Assembly: GCA_026709065.1 (NCBI GenBank)
Contig: JAPOTS010000037.1
Span: 1-33,674, forward strand
Direction of reading: 5' to 3'
DNA: 33,674 bases
DNA from: Bacteroidota bacterium
GTDB taxonomy: Bacteria; Bacteroidota; Rhodothermia; Rhodothermales; Bin80
Positions 17,082-24,458 of the stretch are shown one piece after another. Positions within the stretch are counted from its first letter, which is position 1. Each line of letters starts with the position of its first letter. A model generated the notes under the pieces. That model was not told where the DNA came from. It searched no databases and saw only the letters and a list, made by a program, of their open reading frames with translations. The translations under genes and the position numbers were made by a program.

Positions 17082-17787
17082 TTCTAATGTATTGCTGTTG
17101 CTTTCCCATAGGGAGTTTCATAGACACACTCATTGTCACACGATATGGGAGCCATATTTCTCCGATGGGGCGTAGCTGAATCTGATATGAAGATTGTTCT
17201 TGGAATAAAATTGTGCGATTCACGCTATGAAAACTTGCATGTACTAGTTGGCTAGAATCACTGTCATAGATGAAAGAGTTTGTAACAAGCCCGTGATCGC
17301 GGCCAGGTCTACTATTGATCTTGATTTCATACGCGGGGCGGGACCAATAACTTGTATCTCGTTGCAAGTCATATACGAAGTCATCTACAAATCGCTCTGA
17401 GAAATAAGGAGGATCCTCTGGTAAGGTTGCTTCAACAATTCCGTCAATCGTTTCAGTGGAGGTAGAATCGGGATCAATGATGACAACAGAATTTCCAGAT
17501 GCGTCAATGCGCTCCAACCCAATAGATGATTCATATTGGGTTGTTCCTCTATGTTCAGAAAATTCGTATCGGGAATATGACCAAGAGGAGAGTGCTTCAA
17601 ATGCTACATTAATATGAGTTGTTTGATGTTTTAATAAAATCTCCAGTGCTTGGTTAGCCATTGCTCGTTCCTTCTGAGTAGGCGGGGAGGGAGAAGAAGC
17701 ACAAGACATGACAAAACTCAATAAGATGACGAAGACCAGATGCAACAAGATCCGTTGGGTGGCCATCATCTCATAGGGTATTGACAT
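17041..17787 (-). CDS. Putative lipoprotein, hypothetical
   Basis: Not recognised beyond its export signal. From ATG 17787 (MSIPYEMMATQ) a basic and hydrophobic signal (ILLHLVFVILLSFVMSC) leads to a lipobox-like cysteine, followed by a serine/proline-rich linker (ASSPSPPTQKE). Methionine at -2 is unusual for a lipobox. The mature part is about 225 residues, beta-rich, with WSYSRYEFSEHRG and IWLPYRVTMSVSM, and reads like an LolA/LolB- or outer-membrane-associated fold, which is conjecture. A longer frame starts at 17868 but would overlap the SRAP gene and put 35 residues before the signal, so the shorter start is preferred; ATG 17769 is another choice. It lies between the SRAP gene and birA, overlapping birA by 41 nt. 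Confidence 0.7.
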   Translation of the reverse strand: MSIPYEMMATQRILLHLVFVILLSFVMSCASSPSPPTQKERAMANQALEILLKHQTTHINVAFEALSSWSYSRYEFSEHRGTTQYESSIGLERIDASGNSVVIIDPDSTSTETIDGIVEATLPEDPPYFSERFVDDFVYDLQRDTSYWSRPAYEIKINSRPGRDHGLVTNSFIYDSDSSQLVHASFHSVNRTILFQEQSSYQIQLRPIGEIWLPYRVTMSVSMKLPMGKQQQYIRNVTYYNFTPRTAD

Positions 17788-17830
17788 CGATTCAGTTTTA
17801 AGAGAGGGTTTGATTGAAATGCTCGGGATC

Positions 17831-18496
17831 TTAGAATGTCCATTCGAAATTAGAGCCATCCAAGTCAATTGGTTCTAAACAAAGGGGTTCATCAAATATT
17901 GGATTCCCTATCTTCTTTGTAACTGGATATACATCTAATGAGAGATAATCATTGTTATGCATAAGCATTTCATATGCTAAGTCTTCTCGGTCAAGATATA
18001 GCTCAGCTTCCTGTTCGTCAATAATCACAGGCATACGGTTATGAATAAATTCAATGTCTTGATGCGCTGGTCGCGTTATGATTGCACATTCATTATCGGT
18101 ATAAAGCCCTGCAAGCAACAGTGGAGTTCCATTTCTTTTCCGGATACAATAAGGCTGCTTTGAGTTAGCCACAGGTCTCCATTCGTAGTAGGCAGTGACG
18201 GGAATCAGAATGCGTCGTTGATGCAATGCATTTTTGAACATCGGTTTTTGATGTACAGTTTCTGCGCGGGCGTTAATCACTGAACGCTTAGTTTTCACCC
18301 ATTCTGGCATGATTCCCCACTTCAGTGTACTCCATGATTTATTTCCACCACGATTGATTAGTAGAACTGTAATGTCAGTTCCAGGAGCTACGTTGTACGA
18401 TGTAGCAAAATCAGACATACATTCTTGCCCGTGATGCAGACCAAATAATTGCGTTAGATCTTGAATGATTCGGGTTTGAGCAATACGTCCACACAT
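17831..18496 (-). CDS. SRAP (YedK/HMCES) abasic-site processing protein
   Basis: SOS-response-associated peptidase family proteins form a thiazolidine crosslink with abasic sites in single-stranded DNA and shield them. The 221-residue product has all the hallmark residues: catalytic Cys2 exposed after removal of Met1 (MCGRIAQ), N75 in VINARAET, E105 in TAYYEWRP and the histidine in IHNRMPVII (H152). YNVAPGTDITVLL and LKWGIMPEWVK are also conserved. It is the first gene of the minus-strand cluster leading to birA and coaX; no LexA-like box was sought rigorously. Start ATG 18496 is fixed by the Met-Cys requirement. Confidence 0.95.
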   Translation of the reverse strand: MCGRIAQTRIIQDLTQLFGLHHGQECMSDFATSYNVAPGTDITVLLINRGGNKSWSTLKWGIMPEWVKTKRSVINARAETVHQKPMFKNALHQRRILIPVTAYYEWRPVANSKQPYCIRKRNGTPLLLAGLYTDNECAIITRPAHQDIEFIHNRMPVIIDEQEAELYLDREDLAYEMLMHNNDYLSLDVYPVTKKIGNPIFDEPLCLEPIDLDGSNFEWTF

Positions 18497-18604
18497 GAAT
18501 TACAATGATAGTAGTCTCTACTTTAATCTGTCTTGAGTTACAATAATAATTTCTTAAAACTTATCACTGAAGAAAATATTCAATCGGTAATCTATCATGA
18601 TACA

Positions 18605-18631
18605 TCAATTTCTTGAGAAACCCTTAATTCA
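18605..18631 (+). repeat. Imperfect direct repeat, left copy
   Basis: The core GAAACCCTTAATTCA (18617-18631) recurs at 20455-20470 as GAAACCCCTTAATTCA, with one extra C. The preceding TCAATTTCTT resembles the TCAAATCTTCT before the right copy. The two copies bracket the AlbA_2 module. Confidence 0.5.
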
Positions 18632-18802
18632 ACAAACATAAACATCTATATTAAATCTGGAGACTATAACTTTTGTGCGTCAATTGACCCAAGCAATTGT
18701 GTAAGCGAGTGAAGTAGGATGGAATTAAATGGCTTCGTTAGTCATTATACATGATATACTTAGACGATATGTGGTCATTGTAGTTTACAATCAGAAGTTA
18801 CA

Positions 18803-18818
18803 TAATCATTTATGATTA
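18803..18818. promoter_or_regulatory. 16-bp palindrome, candidate operator
   Basis: TAATCAT-TT-ATGATTA has 7-bp arms and a 2-nt spacer, about 120 nt before the 87-codon ORF. It is a plausible dimeric regulator site, but AT-rich palindromes also arise by chance. Confidence 0.25.
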
Positions 18819-18847
18819 CATTTGATAACGTTGATTAGGGTATGATG

Positions 18848-18879
18848 TTTATACGGGCGGGGATCCCTTATCGTATAAA
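18848..18879. promoter_or_regulatory. Inverted repeat with GC-rich centre
   Basis: The 8-bp arms TTTATACG and CGTATAAA are perfectly complementary and enclose a 16-nt centre containing the palindrome GGGATCCC (18860-18867). It sits 45 nt before the 87-codon ORF. No T-run follows on the plus strand, so a terminator is unlikely; an operator or mRNA leader hairpin is more likely. Confidence 0.35.
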
Positions 18880-18924
18880 ATTCTTCTATTTTGAGAAAGA
18901 CCTGTTAATTTACTAATCTATGAT

Positions 18925-19188
18925 TTGATCCTCATACAGTTTCGGAACCAGAAACGTCAATGCCAGTTAATTATTGTTGATAATAATACGATAATTGTCC
19001 TGAGCTGTGAATCTAGATTAAACCTATCTCTCACCCTTAAACTTGGCGAATCAAAAAAGGTAGGTTCTATCGGTTGTCTTCGGGAGGAGAATATTTGTGA
19101 AACTGTCAGCACGATCATGGAGGAAAGCCGTAAAGTAATTGAAGTCGTTTGCCTTAGAATTGCAACAGGTATAATTGATGGTGAATAA
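18925..19188 (+). CDS. Small hypothetical protein, 87 aa, paired with AlbA_2 ATPase
   Basis: Not recognised. From TTG 18925 it encodes alternating beta-like hydrophobic stretches (QLIIVDNNTIIVLSCES; LNLSLTLKLGES) and an amphipathic helical part (CETVSTIMEESRKVIEVVCL), with five cysteines, ending in DGE. The frame has no ATG or GTG start. Its end overlaps the ATG of the AlbA_2 gene by 11 nt, which suggests translational coupling and supports it as a real gene. The protein-like strand/helix pattern is the other support. It could be an antitoxin-like, regulatory or sensor partner of the ATPase; nothing in the sequence decides this. Confidence 0.42.
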   Translation: MILIQFRNQKRQCQLIIVDNNTIIVLSCESRLNLSLTLKLGESKKVGSIGCLREENICETVSTIMEESRKVIEVVCLRIATGIIDGE

Positions 19189-20428
19189 TCAAATAGAGCT
19201 GCTCCGCAGAATTAGATTAGGAGAGGATAGTTCAATTGAATTTACAAACGTAGTGTTTAACGGAGGAAATATTCATGGACCGTCTCGCAAGAAACTGGCC
19301 AATCAAATTGCTTCATTTGCTAATTCTCAGGGAGGCACCCTAGTTTTGGGGGTAGATGATTCAACATGTGAACCAGTTGGAATTCCCCTTGCCCATTTGG
19401 ATGATTTAGAGCGTTACGTATTTGAAATTTGCGATGTCAGTATTGTCCCATCTGTGATTTTTACCTTATCCAGAATGGAAATGCCTGACAGCTCGGGTAC
19501 GTTACGGATAATTATGAAGATAGATATTCCTCGAAGTCTATTTATTCATGAAAGCCCAAGTGGATATTTTCACCGATCAGGAAGCTCAGTGCGGAAAATG
19601 AATCCAGAGTATCTGTCTTGGATGTTTCAACAACGTAGCCAGACACGATTTTTCAGGTTTGAAGAACAGCCTGTTCCCAAGTCATCAATTAATGACCTAA
19701 GCATAGAACTCTGGGAAAGATACGTCACCAATTCGGATGAATCCATTGAAGTTATTCTTGAGAAACGCTCACTATTGGCGAAAGATGAGAATGAAAATCT
19801 TGTAGCTTCAGTCGCGGGTATTTTATTCTGTTGTCCACAACCAGAACGATTCTTGCCCAACTCGTTTATTGAAGCCATCCGTTATAGAGGAATTAAGCAG
19901 GATTCAAACTATCGAATTGATGCGCAGAGAATTCGCGGGCCTGTGTATCAACAGATAAGAGAAGCAATGGCTTTTCTATCAAGGAATCAGACTCACGGAG
20001 GAGTAAAGAAGCCTCATCGTACTGAAAAGCCTCAGTTTAATGAATGTGCAGTATTTGAGGCCTTAGTTAATGCAGTAGCTCATAGAGACTATTCAGTTTA
20101 TGGATCGAAAATTCGGTTTTTCATGTTTGATGATCGGCTTGAAATCTATTCACCCGGTTCCCTTCCTAATTCGGTGAGCATTGAAAATATGCGCCTCCGT
20201 CAGTCGACCCGGAATGAATTGATATGCAATCTACTTTCGGAGACACCAGTATCCTCATCAATAATTAATGTAAGTCGCAAGTACTACATGGAAAAGCGTG
20301 GTGATGGAGTACCAATTATCATTGATGAAAGTGAAAAACACTCTGGTTGTAAACCTGTCTATAAACTTATTGATGATGCTGAACTATTATTGATTATTTA
20401 TTCTGCGAATACTCCACACTTACATTGA
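19178..20428 (+). CDS. AlbA_2 (Schlafen-like) and HATPase_c_4 domain protein
   Basis: This is a COG2865-type protein, often annotated as a putative transcriptional regulator or RecG-like ATP-binding protein. The N-terminal AlbA_2 domain (about residues 10-125) shows LGEDSSIEFTNVV and LANQIASFANSQGGTLVLGV. The C-terminal GHKL ATPase-like part (about 285-370) has FEALVNAVAHRDYS, with the conserved Asn, and DRLEIYSPGSLP. The usual C-terminal winged helix is not evident, and the protein stops at about 416 residues. AlbA_2 domains occur in nucleic-acid-binding proteins and in some antiviral or toxin-like systems, but its role here is unknown. TTG 19175, ATG 19178 and GTG 19181 are all possible starts; the ATG is chosen. 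It is coupled to the 87-codon ORF upstream. Confidence 0.85.
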   Translation: MVNNQIELLRRIRLGEDSSIEFTNVVFNGGNIHGPSRKKLANQIASFANSQGGTLVLGVDDSTCEPVGIPLAHLDDLERYVFEICDVSIVPSVIFTLSRMEMPDSSGTLRIIMKIDIPRSLFIHESPSGYFHRSGSSVRKMNPEYLSWMFQQRSQTRFFRFEEQPVPKSSINDLSIELWERYVTNSDESIEVILEKRSLLAKDENENLVASVAGILFCCPQPERFLPNSFIEAIRYRGIKQDSNYRIDAQRIRGPVYQQIREAMAFLSRNQTHGGVKKPHRTEKPQFNECAVFEALVNAVAHRDYSVYGSKIRFFMFDDRLEIYSPGSLPNSVSIENMRLRQSTRNELICNLLSETPVSSSIINVSRKYYMEKRGDGVPIIIDESEKHSGCKPVYKLIDDAELLLIIYSANTPHLH

Positions 20429-20756
20429 ATTCGTATTGATCAAATCTTCTGCTGGAAACCCCTTAATTCAGTGAGGTGCAGATGACATTTTTCAATCTAT
20501 CTTCTTGCAGAACATCACAGAAAGCAGTATCGGTACGATAATCCATATAGCACCATTATTCTGAACCGATTAATCAGGGTCTTGGATCCACTGTCAATGC
20601 TAAAAATTATTTGCTCATATATATTCAAAGCTCATTTACAATAGCGAATCATGGATGAAATTGAACATAGATGCAGATTGAGGCTAAAAGTACATATATA
20701 AATTATTAATTCTTGCTAGGAAATTCACGGTGTGTCATCATTGAATATAGAATAAT
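20429..20756. other. Intergenic region before fabI
   Basis: This 328-nt AT-rich stretch contains the right copy of the direct repeat (20440-20470) and otherwise no ORF, hairpin or promoter I can defend. The fabI start has no Shine-Dalgarno sequence. Confidence 0.45.
20440..20470 (+). repeat. Imperfect direct repeat, right copy
   Basis: The core GAAACCCCTTAATTCA at 20455-20470 matches the left copy at 18617-18631 except for one inserted C. It begins 12 nt after the AlbA_2 stop codon. Confidence 0.5.
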
Positions 20757-21596
20757 ATGGAGCGATCAGGTTTATTAAAGGGCAAAAAGGGAATTATCTT
20801 TGGGGCATTGAATGAGACTAGCCTGGCCTGGGCAATCGCCAAAGCAGCACATCGCGAAGGTGCGGAGTTTGCTCTATCTAATGCGCCAGTTGCAAAACGT
20901 TTAGGAACCCTTGATGCATTAGCCCAACAGGTTGGAAGCCCAGTTCTCTGGGCAGATGCGACAAAGAATTCCGATATTGAAGCAGTTTTCAACGAACTTA
21001 AAAATCTGTATGGAAAAATTGATTTTATGGTTCACGGTATTGGAATGGGAATCAATGTTCGCAAGCGGCGAACGTATGATCAATTAAATCATGATTGGTA
21101 TGCCAAGTCATTGGATATATCCGCAATTAGCCTTCATCGAATCGTTCAACTTGCAATGCAGACCGAGTCACTCAATCATGGTGGCTCAATCTTAACAATT
21201 TCTTATATCGGTGCCCAGAGATCTTTTTCTCATTATTCTGAAATGGGCGATGCTAAAGCATTACTTGAAAGTATTGTGCGTACATGGGGGGCTAAACTCG
21301 GTGAATATGGAATTCGCGTCAACGCAATCTCTCAGAGTCCCACACGTACGACCGCAGGACAAGGGATTTCTGGATTTGATGCGATGTTTGAATTCGGCGA
21401 AAAAATGTCGCCCCTCGGTAATGCTGATGCCGATAGCTGTGGAGACTATGCGGTGACTCTTTTAAGTGACCTAACACGCATGGTAACAATGCAGACACTC
21501 TATCATGATGGAGGGTTCAGTAGTATTGGAATTACAGATACCATGATTGAGCCCATCATGAAGATGGCCGATCAAATGGATGCTAAAAACAAATAA
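20757..21596 (+). CDS. fabI: Enoyl-ACP reductase FabI
   Basis: This enzyme reduces trans-2-enoyl-ACP in the last step of each fatty-acid elongation cycle, using NAD(P)H. The 279-residue product has the atypical-SDR cofactor start KGIIFGALNETSLAWAIAKA (11-30) and the catalytic pattern SYIGAQRSFSHYSEMGDAK with Y150, Y160 and K167, spaced as in E. coli FabI (Y146, Y156, K163). YGIRVNAISQSPTRTTA and LYHDGGFSSIG follow. It is slightly longer at the C terminus than the E. coli protein. It overlaps the L,D-transpeptidase frame by 17 nt if the first start of the latter is used. It is the probable target of triclosan-type inhibitors, as for FabI generally. Confidence 0.95.
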   Translation: MERSGLLKGKKGIIFGALNETSLAWAIAKAAHREGAEFALSNAPVAKRLGTLDALAQQVGSPVLWADATKNSDIEAVFNELKNLYGKIDFMVHGIGMGINVRKRRTYDQLNHDWYAKSLDISAISLHRIVQLAMQTESLNHGGSILTISYIGAQRSFSHYSEMGDAKALLESIVRTWGAKLGEYGIRVNAISQSPTRTTAGQGISGFDAMFEFGEKMSPLGNADADSCGDYAVTLLSDLTRMVTMQTLYHDGGFSSIGITDTMIEPIMKMADQMDAKNK

Positions 21597-22371
21597 CAGA
21601 GTCTTTAATAGCATAGATCTAATGCTGAAACTTGCCATTTGGATTCTCTTTTTTTTCTGCTTTCCTGCTTCAATTGTGCAAGCCTTTCAGATTCACGATG
21701 ATCATGCTGAGAATTTATATTATGTGACTGCCCGACAGTCTCAACTTTACAGAGACAATGACCTGTCTGACTCATATTTAAGGCTTCGTTTTCGGGAACC
21801 CGTCGTAGTGATTTCTGATGAAGGCTCCGTCAAACAGGTTCAAACAATGGACGGAGCAAGGGGATTTATCAATACCTTTGATCTCTCAAACATATGGATC
21901 CATGTATCAAAACGTAGACGGGTATTGTCTTTGTATCAAGGGACAAAAATCATTTCACAATTCAATGCAGATTTTGGGTATAATGGATTTTCAGATAAAG
22001 TGGTTCGCGGCTCTGAGGTAAGCCCCGATCATTGGCGAACTCCAGAGGGTGGATTTTATGTTGTTAAGAAGAATCCTTATAGTCAATTTTATCGTGCTTT
22101 TTTGTTAAACTATCCCAATGCAGAGGATGCAGAGCGAGGAATCAGGGACGGAATCATTACCCATCAGGAACACAGAGAAATTCTTCGTGCGGATAATCGA
22201 GGGACACCACCACCAATGAATACAGACCTTGGAGGATTCATTGAGATTCATGGCAATGGCACGGGGCTTTCATCTAACTGGACAGAAGGATGCGTTGCCG
22301 TTCGCGATGCGGATATGGATTATATGTGGTCTTATGTTCAGGAAGGAACTCCAGTCGTGATTGAAAAATAA
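21580..22371 (+). CDS. L,D-transpeptidase (YkuD domain), exported
   Basis: This is an envelope enzyme of the YkuD family, which makes 3-3 crosslinks or attaches proteins to peptidoglycan, or in some members hydrolyses such bonds. A signal peptide is evident (LKLAIWILFFFCFPASIVQA, about residues 16-35). An SH3-like part (YYVTARQSQLYRDND) precedes the catalytic domain from about residue 105. The active-site region reads IEIHGNGTGLSSNWTEGCVAVRD: the nucleophile cysteine is kept, but the common S/T-H-G-C context is T-E-G-C and the usual Arg after it is Ala, as in a known WT(x)GC subgroup. Start ATG 21580 overlaps fabI by 17 nt; ATG 21622 puts the signal peptide at the very N terminus and may be the true start. 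Probably co-transcribed with fabI. Confidence 0.85.
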   Translation: MLKTNNRVFNSIDLMLKLAIWILFFFCFPASIVQAFQIHDDHAENLYYVTARQSQLYRDNDLSDSYLRLRFREPVVVISDEGSVKQVQTMDGARGFINTFDLSNIWIHVSKRRRVLSLYQGTKIISQFNADFGYNGFSDKVVRGSEVSPDHWRTPEGGFYVVKKNPYSQFYRAFLLNYPNAEDAERGIRDGIITHQEHREILRADNRGTPPPMNTDLGGFIEIHGNGTGLSSNWTEGCVAVRDADMDYMWSYVQEGTPVVIEK

Positions 22372-22590
22372 TTTTAATATTGGATCCATTTAAGTTCTAA
22401 ATGATCACAATGTGAAGATCAATGAGGATTTTGATACGATTTTAATTCATACGGTACTCTTTATTCCTTTCAAGAAAAACTTTTTAATTCTGTTTGATCA
22501 GATGGTATTTTCAAGCTAAAATGAACTAGATTGCAATTGAATCATATTGGACGTATCAATCGTAAGTAACTTGGGTAAAGTACCAGAAAA

Positions 22591-23961
22591 ATGAAAAGAT
22601 TATTTTCACTTTATGTATTGTTCCTGCTGATTCCCATTACGTTTGCTCAGGAACGTACGCCTAAGCCATTAGTGCTGAATTCTGAATTTCAAGATGGACC
22701 CGTATTTATCGTCCCAGTTTCAGGAATGATTGATAATGGTCTTGCACGATATATTGATCGGGCCGTTGATGATGCTTCTAATGAGGATGCAGTGTTAACC
22801 GTCTTTAAGATTGATACCTTTGGTGGACTTGTAGACGCAGCAGACAAAATTCGCAAAACCTTGCTGGATGCTGAAATGCCTACAGTGGCATTCATTGATA
22901 AAAATGCTGCTTCTGCTGGTGCATTAATTTCATATGCAGCCGATCGGATTGTGATGGTGCCAGGAGCTTCTATTGGTGCCGCGACTGTGGTTGAGGGTAC
23001 AAGTGGTGATGAAGCCCCTGATAAATACCAAAGCTATATGAGGGGATTGATGCGAGCCACAGCAGAAGCTAATGGCCGCGATCCTAGGATTGCCGAGTCT
23101 ATGGTGGATCCAGCACTTGAAGTTGAAGGCGTTTCTGAGAAAGGGCAAGTACTGACACTCAGCGCTACCGAAGCCTTAGAGTTGGGAGTAGCAGATGAAA
23201 TATTAGAGTCAACCGATGATGTCATCAGCGCCTTTGGACTTGATACGCCTATGCTAGTTGCTCATAGCGAAACAATCGCCGAACGTGTGCTGAGATTCCT
23301 TGGATCCCCTGTCCTACAATCCATCTTGATGCTCATGATGCTTGGAGGGCTCTATTTTGAACTTCAAACCCCCGGAGTCGGATTTCCAGGTGCGATTGCT
23401 CTTCTAGGAATTACACTGTTTTTTGCTCCCCATTACTTACTTGGTCTGGTTGAAGTATGGGAAATCATTCTTTTTGCCTTAGGCATTGGATTGATTATTC
23501 TTGAGTTATTCATGTTTGCAGGATTTGGAGTAGCAGGTATCACAGGGCTATTATTAGTGGTATTTTCCCTTGTTGCTGCTCTTGTTGGGAATGTCGGATT
23601 CTCATTCCCTCCATTTGATATGGTCATGCCCAGTATATACACATTTGCTGTCACAATGGTACTTTTTGTCATTACTGTAATCATGACCGCTAGAATGTTT
23701 CCTGCCTCCTCTGCAGCGAATATATTTGTGCTGACTCCCGAGCTACGAAGTAGTGAAGGATACACCACGGCATCAACTCACTCGGAGTATCTAGGGCAAG
23801 TAGGCAAGACGCTAACTGATCTTCGCCCTTCAGGGGCCATGCTTATCAATAAAAAGCGAGTTGATGTGATTACTTCAGGTGAATATATAGACCGGGACGT
23901 AGATGTAGAGGTTGTTAGCGTGAGTGGAACTCGGGTTGAAGTTAGAATACACGAGGTTTAA
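22591..23961 (+). CDS. NfeD-family membrane-bound serine protease (long form)
   Basis: The 456-residue product has a signal peptide (KRLFSLYVLFLLIPITFAQ), a ClpP-like serine protease domain, four or five transmembrane helices and a C-terminal OB-fold NfeD domain. The predicted catalytic dyad is S108 in NAASAGALISYAADRIVM and K145 in PDKYQSYMRG, matching the Ser-Lys arrangement of archaeal 1510-N protease. The membrane part runs from about residue 240 to 370, and the OB-fold begins at YLGQVGKTLTDLRPSGAML. Characterised relatives cleave the C-terminal hydrophobic region of stomatin/SPFH proteins, but no flotillin or slipin gene is adjacent. It is followed one base later by the GTG of the short NfeD gene. 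Confidence 0.9.
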   Translation: MKRLFSLYVLFLLIPITFAQERTPKPLVLNSEFQDGPVFIVPVSGMIDNGLARYIDRAVDDASNEDAVLTVFKIDTFGGLVDAADKIRKTLLDAEMPTVAFIDKNAASAGALISYAADRIVMVPGASIGAATVVEGTSGDEAPDKYQSYMRGLMRATAEANGRDPRIAESMVDPALEVEGVSEKGQVLTLSATEALELGVADEILESTDDVISAFGLDTPMLVAHSETIAERVLRFLGSPVLQSILMLMMLGGLYFELQTPGVGFPGAIALLGITLFFAPHYLLGLVEVWEIILFALGIGLIILELFMFAGFGVAGITGLLLVVFSLVAALVGNVGFSFPPFDMVMPSIYTFAVTMVLFVITVIMTARMFPASSAANIFVLTPELRSSEGYTTASTHSEYLGQVGKTLTDLRPSGAMLINKKRVDVITSGEYIDRDVDVEVVSVSGTRVEVRIHEV

Positions 23962-23962
23962 C

Positions 23963-24445
23963 GTGGAAATTCTCATTCCTATAGTGTGTATCCTAGCCGG
24001 TCTGTTGCTCATCACGGTTGAAGTTTATCTGATTCCAGGATTCAATGTCATTGGGATATTAGGTGGATTATTGATAATTGTTGCTTTGGGATATTCCTAT
24101 ATTGAAGCAGGTTTAGTGGGAGGCACGATTACTTTATCTGCGACATTGGCGAGTATGATGATTCTCTTTGTACTCCTTTGGAGATCTGGTGCATGGGATA
24201 GATTCATCTTATCAACGACGTTGAAAACAGAAGCCGATGCAGCTAGCCGTAAAAGTGATGCTCGTGCTCAATATCTTGGGAAAATCGGAATTGCAATTAC
24301 TCCCCTACGTCCTACTGGAATTGTACAAATTGATGGCGAGCGCATTGAAGTGTCAACCGAGGGCGAATTTATTGCCGTTGGCAGTCAAATTCGTATCGTT
24401 GCGATGGATCGGCGCAAGTTCTTTGCGCGTTTAGAAACCGCATAA
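23963..24445 (+). CDS. NfeD-family membrane protein (short form)
   Basis: The product has 160 residues from GTG 23963, directly after the long NfeD gene's TAA (TAACGTG), with a weak GAGG upstream. A longer frame from GTG 23924 would overlap the previous gene and add a polar leader. It has two or three membrane helices (IPIVCILAGLLLITVEVYLIP; IGILGGLLIIVALGYSYIEAG; a third near TLASMMILFVLLW) and a C-terminal OB-fold (GKIGIAITPLRPTGIVQIDGE). It lacks a protease domain, as in the NfeD1b/short NfeD class. The pair therefore repeats the OB-fold module twice, presumably forming a complex at the membrane. It converges on the TonB receptor gene with a 13-nt gap. Confidence 0.87.
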   Translation: MEILIPIVCILAGLLLITVEVYLIPGFNVIGILGGLLIIVALGYSYIEAGLVGGTITLSATLASMMILFVLLWRSGAWDRFILSTTLKTEADAASRKSDARAQYLGKIGIAITPLRPTGIVQIDGERIEVSTEGEFIAVGSQIRIVAMDRRKFFARLETA

Positions 24446-24458
24446 ACCCACCCCTACA

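Larger units (their letters stand above)
18497..18924. other. Intergenic region upstream of the AlbA_2 module
   Basis: This 428-nt AT-rich region separates the divergent SRAP gene from the 87-codon ORF. It contains one copy of the imperfect direct repeat (18605-18631), a 16-bp palindrome (18803-18818) and a long-armed inverted repeat (18848-18879). A 24-codon ORF from ATG 18842 (MMFIRAGIPYRIKFFYFEKD) overlaps the inverted repeat and could be a leader peptide or chance. No RNA gene is recognised. Confidence 0.5.

Noticed and set aside
17788-17868. N-terminal extension of the lipoprotein gene to 17868
   Set aside because: Would place 35 polar residues ahead of a clear signal peptide and overlap the SRAP gene; ATG 17787 or 17769 fits export better.
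23433-23768. 111-codon minus-strand ORF
   Set aside because: Shadow of the transmembrane region of the NfeD protease; Ser/Asn/Thr-rich sequence is what antisense of hydrophobic codons gives.
23924-23962. Upstream GTG start for the short NfeD gene
   Set aside because: Adds a polar leader inside the previous gene; GTG 23963 sits right after the stop with a weak GAGG and begins near the first helix.
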